Shown here: positions 6,101 through 7,485 of the stretch, in pieces | Numbering within the stretch: position 1 is the stretch's first letter | Layout: each line of letters starts with the position of its first letter | Source: JBBAFB01 sp041655595 | GTDB taxonomy: Bacteria; Bacillota; DULZ01 | Assembly (NCBI GenBank): GCA_041655595.1 | Contig: JBBAFB010000107.1 | Location: 1-7,485, forward strand | Direction: 5' to 3' | DNA length: 7,485 bases | Translations under genes and position numbers: made by a program | The notes under the pieces: model-generated | Database searches by the model: none | What the model was told of the DNA's origin: nothing | The model's input: only the letters and a program-made list of their open reading frames with translations

Positions 6101-7485
6101 CATATCTCGAATCTTCAGATGTAATCGCCAAAGGCAAAGGCGATGCAATTGCCGTTTTAAAATGGGATGACAACGGGGTTAAGGGCAGCGAAAACGCTAA
6201 AGGTCTGATTGTTATCGCCCAAGGCAAGGATGTCATTACCATTTATGCGGGTACCCTGGCCATTGGGGGCGGCGCTTTAAGCGGAGAGATCTTCGCCAAT
6301 TTCATTAAGCACCTGACAGAAGCCTATATCAGCAGTTCAAAAATTAATGCCCCGGGCGAATGGGGCAGTCAGGTAATCATCCGGGCCAGCCAGGATACAG
6401 GTGTGGCTGTCTATTCCGGGGCCGCGGCCGCCGGGGGAACGGCTTTGGGAGGGGCAGTCAATTCCATCAACCTGGAGAATTTGACCAAGGCCTATATTGA
6501 CGATAATTCCCTTGTTTACGCCTTAAACGGCATCAAAATCCAGGCCTTAACCAACTTCGCCCCGATCCATGACGGGCCGGGGGTAGTTCTTGGCGGTCTT
6601 TCCGTGGCCGGTTCCTGGGCCCTATCCGGGGTTGTTTCTGTAATCACGATGAAAAATAGCAATGAAGCTTTTGTGGATAACGCTGTTCTTTACAGCAGGA
6701 ACTTCATTGTCATAGAATCCCTCCACAATGTAAAAATAAATAATATTATAGCCCAGGCCGCGGCGGGTGGTTTTGCCGGGGGCGGGGGCAGTATCTTCCT
6801 GAACTCTTTGGAAAACCTAGTCAGGGCCTATGTGCAAAATTCTGCTCTGAACGCAGTCAATGCCATTACTGTTAAGGCCAAATCCCTGGATGATCTACAA
6901 TCAATCATCGGCACCGGCGGGGCAGGTCTGGTTGTGGGAGCCGCCGGAGCAATCAGCTTAACCTTAATTGATAATATAACGGAAGCATATTTACACGGTG
7001 ATATTAACCCGGACAACGACTTTAAATCCGGTGGTTTATATCAACCGGTTGGTAATAACGAAGCTCAAACAGTGCTGGTGCTGGCGGATAATCAAACCAA
7101 GGTCAAAACCATCGGCGGGGTGGTTGGCGTAGGAGCCATCGCCGGTGTGGGTTCCAGCCTGGATTTCGTCAATATCCAAAATAAGACGCTCTCCGCGGTA
7201 AAGGCAGGAAGCAGGCTTTACACTATGGGGGATGTCATAGTCCGCGCCTTATCGGAAAAAATCGTTGATTCCGATGTCTATTCCTTTGCCGGGGGCCTGG
7301 CCGGCCTCTCCGGAGCGGTATCCATTATCATCGTCGGCGGGGCTATTGATGAAGAAGGAAAAAGTGAATTCAATGACAGCCTTTTGGGACAGCTTGCCAG
7401 GGACTTATCCCTTGACAGCCTTTTATATTACGAAAATGACAAGGGTGTCAAAACATCCCGTTTGCCGGGCCAAATCGGAGACAGA
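1..7485 (+). CDS. Giant repetitive surface protein (beta-strand-repeat / filamentous-adhesin-like), internal fragment, open at both ends
   Basis: Frame 1 of the plus strand is open from the first to the last base, giving 2,495 codons with no stop, so this is an internal piece of a still larger protein. About 30 degenerate repeat units are visible, each with an A-Y-I-x-N-S-x-V-x-A core, a short I-x-L-x-A strand and a Gly/Ala-rich hydrophobic stretch ending in S-V-N-x-I. Non-repeat inserts and Gly/Pro or Ser/Glu linkers break the array into blocks. The protein is rich in Gly, Ala, Ile, Val, Ser and Asn, poor in Arg, and has two Cys (residues 330 and 1529). No catalytic motif or sorting signal is seen. 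Proteins of this appearance are generally annotated as beta-strand-repeat proteins or LktA-type filamentous adhesins, exported and used for adhesion or as surface fibres. That role is inferred from composition and architecture alone. Signal peptide and anchor (SLH, autotransporter barrel or other) would lie outside the window. I am sure of the coding frame and only moderately sure of the family. Confidence 0.7.
178..900 (+). other. Beta-rich lead-in region with the first, most divergent repeat units
   Basis: Residues 60-300 are beta-prone and turn-rich without the regular spacing seen later. A Pro/Gly/Glu-rich turn lies at 125-140. Short strand pairs such as V-D-I-G-K-D-V-K-I-L-A-H-A (152-164) already follow the 'G-x-x-V-x-L-x-A' half of the repeat. 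Residues 199-222 (A-K-A-S-I-E-I-G-D-G ... V-K-L-N-A) align with the full A-Y-I unit except that Ser replaces the Tyr, and 269-291 is a weaker copy. A charged, probably helical stretch at 229-256 (E-T-E-E-D-E-E-T-L-L-D, then I-N-D-I-I-E-K-A-L) interrupts it. I read this as the entry of the repeat array rather than a separate enzyme domain. Confidence 0.55.
901..1308 (+). repeat. Repeat block 1: three divergent units (residues 301-436)
   Basis: The Gly/Ala half-unit A-I-A-V-G-V-A-V-G-V-G-I-A (302-314) is followed by units centred on A-D-A-Q-V-I-L (314-320), K-V-S-A-E-N-S-S-D-L (366-375) and T-E-A-F-L-A-G-K-A-D-V (418-428). Each is followed by an I/L-x-V/L-x-A strand. Only the third keeps an aromatic residue (Phe421) at the position that is Tyr in most later units. 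Cys330, one of two cysteines in the window, falls in the first unit. The hydrophobic Gly/Ala run could be mistaken for a membrane segment, but it recurs throughout the protein and is better read as buried solenoid strands. Confidence 0.7.
1309..1548 (+). other. Charged, probably partly helical insert (residues 437-516)
   Basis: The repeat pattern is interrupted here. Residues 440-447 are acidic then Lys/Gly-rich, followed by a Ser/Gly patch (457-465). A Lys/Ile amphipathic stretch, M-K-T-A-I-T-D-R-I-K-A-I-G-K, lies at 467-480, with a second Lys/Glu-rich stretch at 493-506. The pattern of I/K/A spacing suggests helix, in contrast to the beta-type flanks. The repeat resumes with A-A-A-T-A-V-Y-V-D-N-N-T-V-T-A-R-I (513-529). 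No known domain is recognised. Confidence 0.5.
1549..1677 (+). repeat. Single repeat unit between two inserts (residues 517-559)
   Basis: The unit reads V-T-A-R-I-S-E-G-A-E-V-K-S-R-G-F-L-T-V-H-A at about 525-545. It matches the consensus x-x-A-Y-I-x-x-S-x-V-x-A-x-G-x-L-x-V-x-A but has Arg where Tyr is usual. It is preceded by the canonical V-D-N-N turn and followed by the start of a Gly/Ala half that gives way to the Gly/Pro linker. Confidence 0.65.
1678..1800 (+). other. Gly/Pro-rich low-complexity linker (residues 560-600)
   Basis: Residues 560-600 are dominated by Gly, Pro, Asp, Glu and Ser, with runs such as G-G-G-S-A-P-G-G-G-G and P-D-P-D-P-K-P-G. The composition indicates a flexible, disordered hinge inserted in the Gly/Ala half of a repeat. 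The matching DNA is GC-rich (GGG, CCG and GGC codons), and it produces long spurious open frames on the opposite strand and in another plus-strand frame. It is immediately followed by a well-formed repeat unit. Confidence 0.85.
1801..1914 (+). repeat. Repeat unit with the first canonical A-Y-I core (residues 601-638)
   Basis: The half-unit F-A-G-A-A-A-I-A-V-G-I-Y-N-N (602-615) leads into V-S-A-Y-I-S-K-D-A-R-V-D-A-A-K-A-L-T-V-N-A (617-637). This is the first copy in the window with the full aromatic core (Tyr620). Its position directly between a Gly/Pro linker and a large insert means that at least one solenoid turn separates the two non-repeat elements. Confidence 0.75.
1915..2265 (+). other. 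Large aromatic, charged insert of about 117 residues (639-755), unrecognised
   Basis: This is the longest non-repeat stretch inside the array. It is rich in Tyr, Trp, Leu, Asp and Lys, with Trp714, Trp721 and Trp751 and many Tyr (643, 647, 654, 656, 681, 691, 693, 708, 723, 735), quite unlike the Gly/Ala-rich units. Segments include Y-E-L-I-Y-G-V-E-L-L-E-Y-L-Y-G-E-F-L (643-660), a central Gly-rich turn (679-688), and F-I-K-Q-L-A-E-Y-L-D-A-D-D-L (728-741), which looks helical. The size is right for a small globular module projecting from a solenoid, possibly a binding element. No family is recognised and the function is not claimed. Confidence 0.55.
2266..3057 (+). repeat. Repeat block 2: about four units with one internal insert (residues 756-1019)
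   Basis: Units are recognised at 775-786 (E-A-Q-A-Y-I-D-K-N-A-L-I), 866-885 (A-K-S-E-I-R-D-G-V-Q-L ... L-D-V-K-A), 919-939 (T-I-A-Q-I-S-N-G-A-R-A ... L-V-V-K-A) and 973-1005 (T-Q-A-V-I-G-S-L-E-I, then V-R-V-E-A after a small loop). The Gly/Ala halves are clear, for example V-G-I-S-G-S-V-S-V-M-V at 761-771 and V-G-V-G-G-S-V-G-I-N-L-V at 958-969. The Tyr of the core is lost in the last three of these units, so this block has diverged more than those downstream. Confidence 0.7.
2359..2538 (+). other. Loop insert within the first unit of block 2 (residues 787-846)
   Basis: Between the A-Y-I core at 778-780 and the next Gly/Ala half at 851-861, about 60 residues extend the unit. They hold a polar loop (787-804), a V-K-V-L-A strand (806-810) that completes the core, and a beta-like charged stretch around 816-839 (Y-F-S-G-N-I-E-L-P-G-L, then a Lys-rich run D-K-K-K-F-K-I). 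No family is recognised. Confidence 0.45.
3058..3135 (+). other. Ser/Glu/Gly-rich linker (residues 1020-1045)
   Basis: Residues 1020-1045 are almost entirely Ser, Glu and Gly with one Pro, starting S-S-E-E-S-E-S-S-S-G. The segment is acidic and disorder-prone. Like the Gly/Pro linker at 560-600, it sits in the Gly/Ala half immediately before the sequence resumes with Y-G-V-G-I-S-G-V-V-V-A-N-N (1046-1058). It probably forms an extended loop or hinge between the divergent upstream units and the regular downstream array. Confidence 0.8.
3136..4746 (+). repeat. Repeat block 3: nine fairly regular units (residues 1046-1582)
   Basis: Cores occur with the aromatic position (or its equivalent) at residues 1066, 1122, 1178, 1239, 1293, 1350, 1409, 1471 and 1525, a spacing of 54-62 residues. 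Good examples are T-K-A-Y-I-D-Q-S-D-L (1119-1128), V-K-A-Y-I-E-N-S-D-V-D-A (1236-1247) and L-A-Y-I-E-N-S-R-V-V-S (1469-1479). All but one (1178, where Ala replaces Tyr) keep the Tyr. Intervening halves include V-A-V-G-G-S-I-A-L-N-F-I (1444-1455) and V-A-V-N-G-S-V-S-I-N-W-I (1507-1518). At DNA level, short words such as aaggcctatat and gccgccggggg recur, but no long identical tract is seen, so the copies are old and diverged. Cys1529 lies in the last unit. Confidence 0.85.
4747..4935 (+). other. Acidic, Tyr-rich insert (residues 1583-1645)
   Basis: The segment opens with a likely helix, S-L-L-D-L-I-A-E-L-Y-V-N-D-V-F-E-E-G (1584-1601). It continues as a strongly acidic, aromatic stretch with Tyr at 1603, 1605, 1609, 1613, 1625, 1634 and 1636, and ends in P-S-P-E-F-E-D-S-G-K. 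It separates the unit at 1525 from that at 1650, giving a spacing of 125 instead of about 56 residues. The acid/aromatic composition suggests an exposed loop, possibly binding cations or ligands, but no canonical calcium motif is visible. Confidence 0.6.
4936..7332 (+). repeat. Repeat block 4: about thirteen units (residues 1646-2444)
   Basis: Cores are visible with the aromatic position or its equivalent near residues 1650, 1705, 1805, 1857, 1921, 1983, 2035, 2109, 2165, 2224, 2277, 2330 and 2400. Where no insert intervenes the spacing is 52-64 residues. Clear copies are V-R-A-Y-I-S-N-S-R-V-E-A (1647-1658), V-E-A-Y-I-T-N-S-N-V-I-A (1980-1991) and T-E-A-Y-I-S-S-S-K-I-N-A (2106-2117). Longer gaps result from inserts at 1725-1773 and about 2044-2067, the latter a small charged loop with Trp2055. 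Tyr is retained in most copies, Phe replaces it at 2224, and it is lost at 1705, 1805, 1857 and 2400. The turn before the core is typically N-x-I-x-N, as in I-I-N-I-I-D-N-I-T-K-A-Y (2024-2035). Confidence 0.85.
5173..5319 (+). other. Charged Trp-containing insert (residues 1725-1773)
   Basis: Following the strand V-T-V-V-A-A-A-I (1717-1724), about 49 polar residues replace the usual short loop before the Gly/Ala half (I-Q-A-I-A-G-G, 1774-1780). The insert contains Trp1728 and Trp1738, several Asp and Lys, and a Gly/Ser turn (1750-1753). Its position is equivalent to that of other loops in the array, directly after a strand and before the Gly/Ala half, which suggests that inserts are tolerated at one edge of the presumed solenoid. 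Confidence 0.55.
7333..7485 (+). other. Start of another non-repeat segment at the window edge (residues 2445-2495)
   Basis: After the Gly/Ala half F-A-G-G-L-A-G-L-S-G-A-V-S-I-I-I-V (2428-2444) the next A-Y-I core does not appear. Instead the sequence becomes polar and probably helical: D-E-E-G-K-S-E-F-N-D-S-L-L-G-Q-L-A-R-D-L (2450-2469), then D-S-L-L-Y-Y-E-N-D-K-G (2472-2482). The frame remains open at the last base, so this is either a further insert or the beginning of a different C-terminal region. Confidence 0.5.

Overview
The whole 7,485-base window lies inside one gene. Reading the plus strand in frame 1 gives 2,495 consecutive sense codons with no stop, and the frame is open at both edges. 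The start codon, any signal peptide, the true C-terminus and all flanking genes are therefore outside the window. No RNA gene, insertion sequence, CRISPR array, intergenic gap, promoter or terminator can be supported.

The product is a fragment (roughly 250 kDa on its own) of a giant, repetitive, probably secreted or cell-surface protein of the beta-strand-repeat / filamentous-adhesin kind. About 30 degenerate copies of one unit are threaded along it, most 52-62 residues apart where no insert intervenes. Each unit has a core around [VTE]-[KER]-A-Y-I-x-N-S-x-V-x-A followed by x-I-x-L-x-A. A Gly/Ala/Ser-rich hydrophobic stretch of the type I-A-G-G...V-G-G-S-V-S-V-N-x-I then leads into the next A-Y-I. 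The alternating hydrophobic pattern, turn-like N/D/G positions and near absence of cysteine (two in 2,495 residues) suggest a long beta-solenoid or beta-helical fibre. That is an inference, not a demonstrated fold.

Layout by residue: 1-59, a small beta domain resembling the end of a carboxypeptidase-regulatory-like (Ig-like) module; 60-300, a beta-rich lead-in where the first recognisable units appear near 199-222 and 269-291; 301-638, divergent units broken by a charged insert and a Gly/Pro linker; 639-755, a non-repeat aromatic insert; 756-1019, units with one further insert; 1020-1045, a Ser/Glu/Gly linker; 1046-1582, regular units; 1583-1645, an acidic Tyr-rich insert; 1646-2444, more regular units with one charged insert; 2445-2495, the start of another non-repeat segment running off the edge.

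The source looks like a bacterium of intermediate GC content. Codon use is mixed: GCC and GGG are common, ATA is freely used for Ile, and Arg is often AGA, AGG or CGG. With the giant-adhesin content this would fit an anaerobic Clostridia or Negativicutes-type Firmicute, but this is a weak inference and other phyla carry similar giant proteins. The apparent reading frames on the minus strand are shadows of this gene's skewed codon use.
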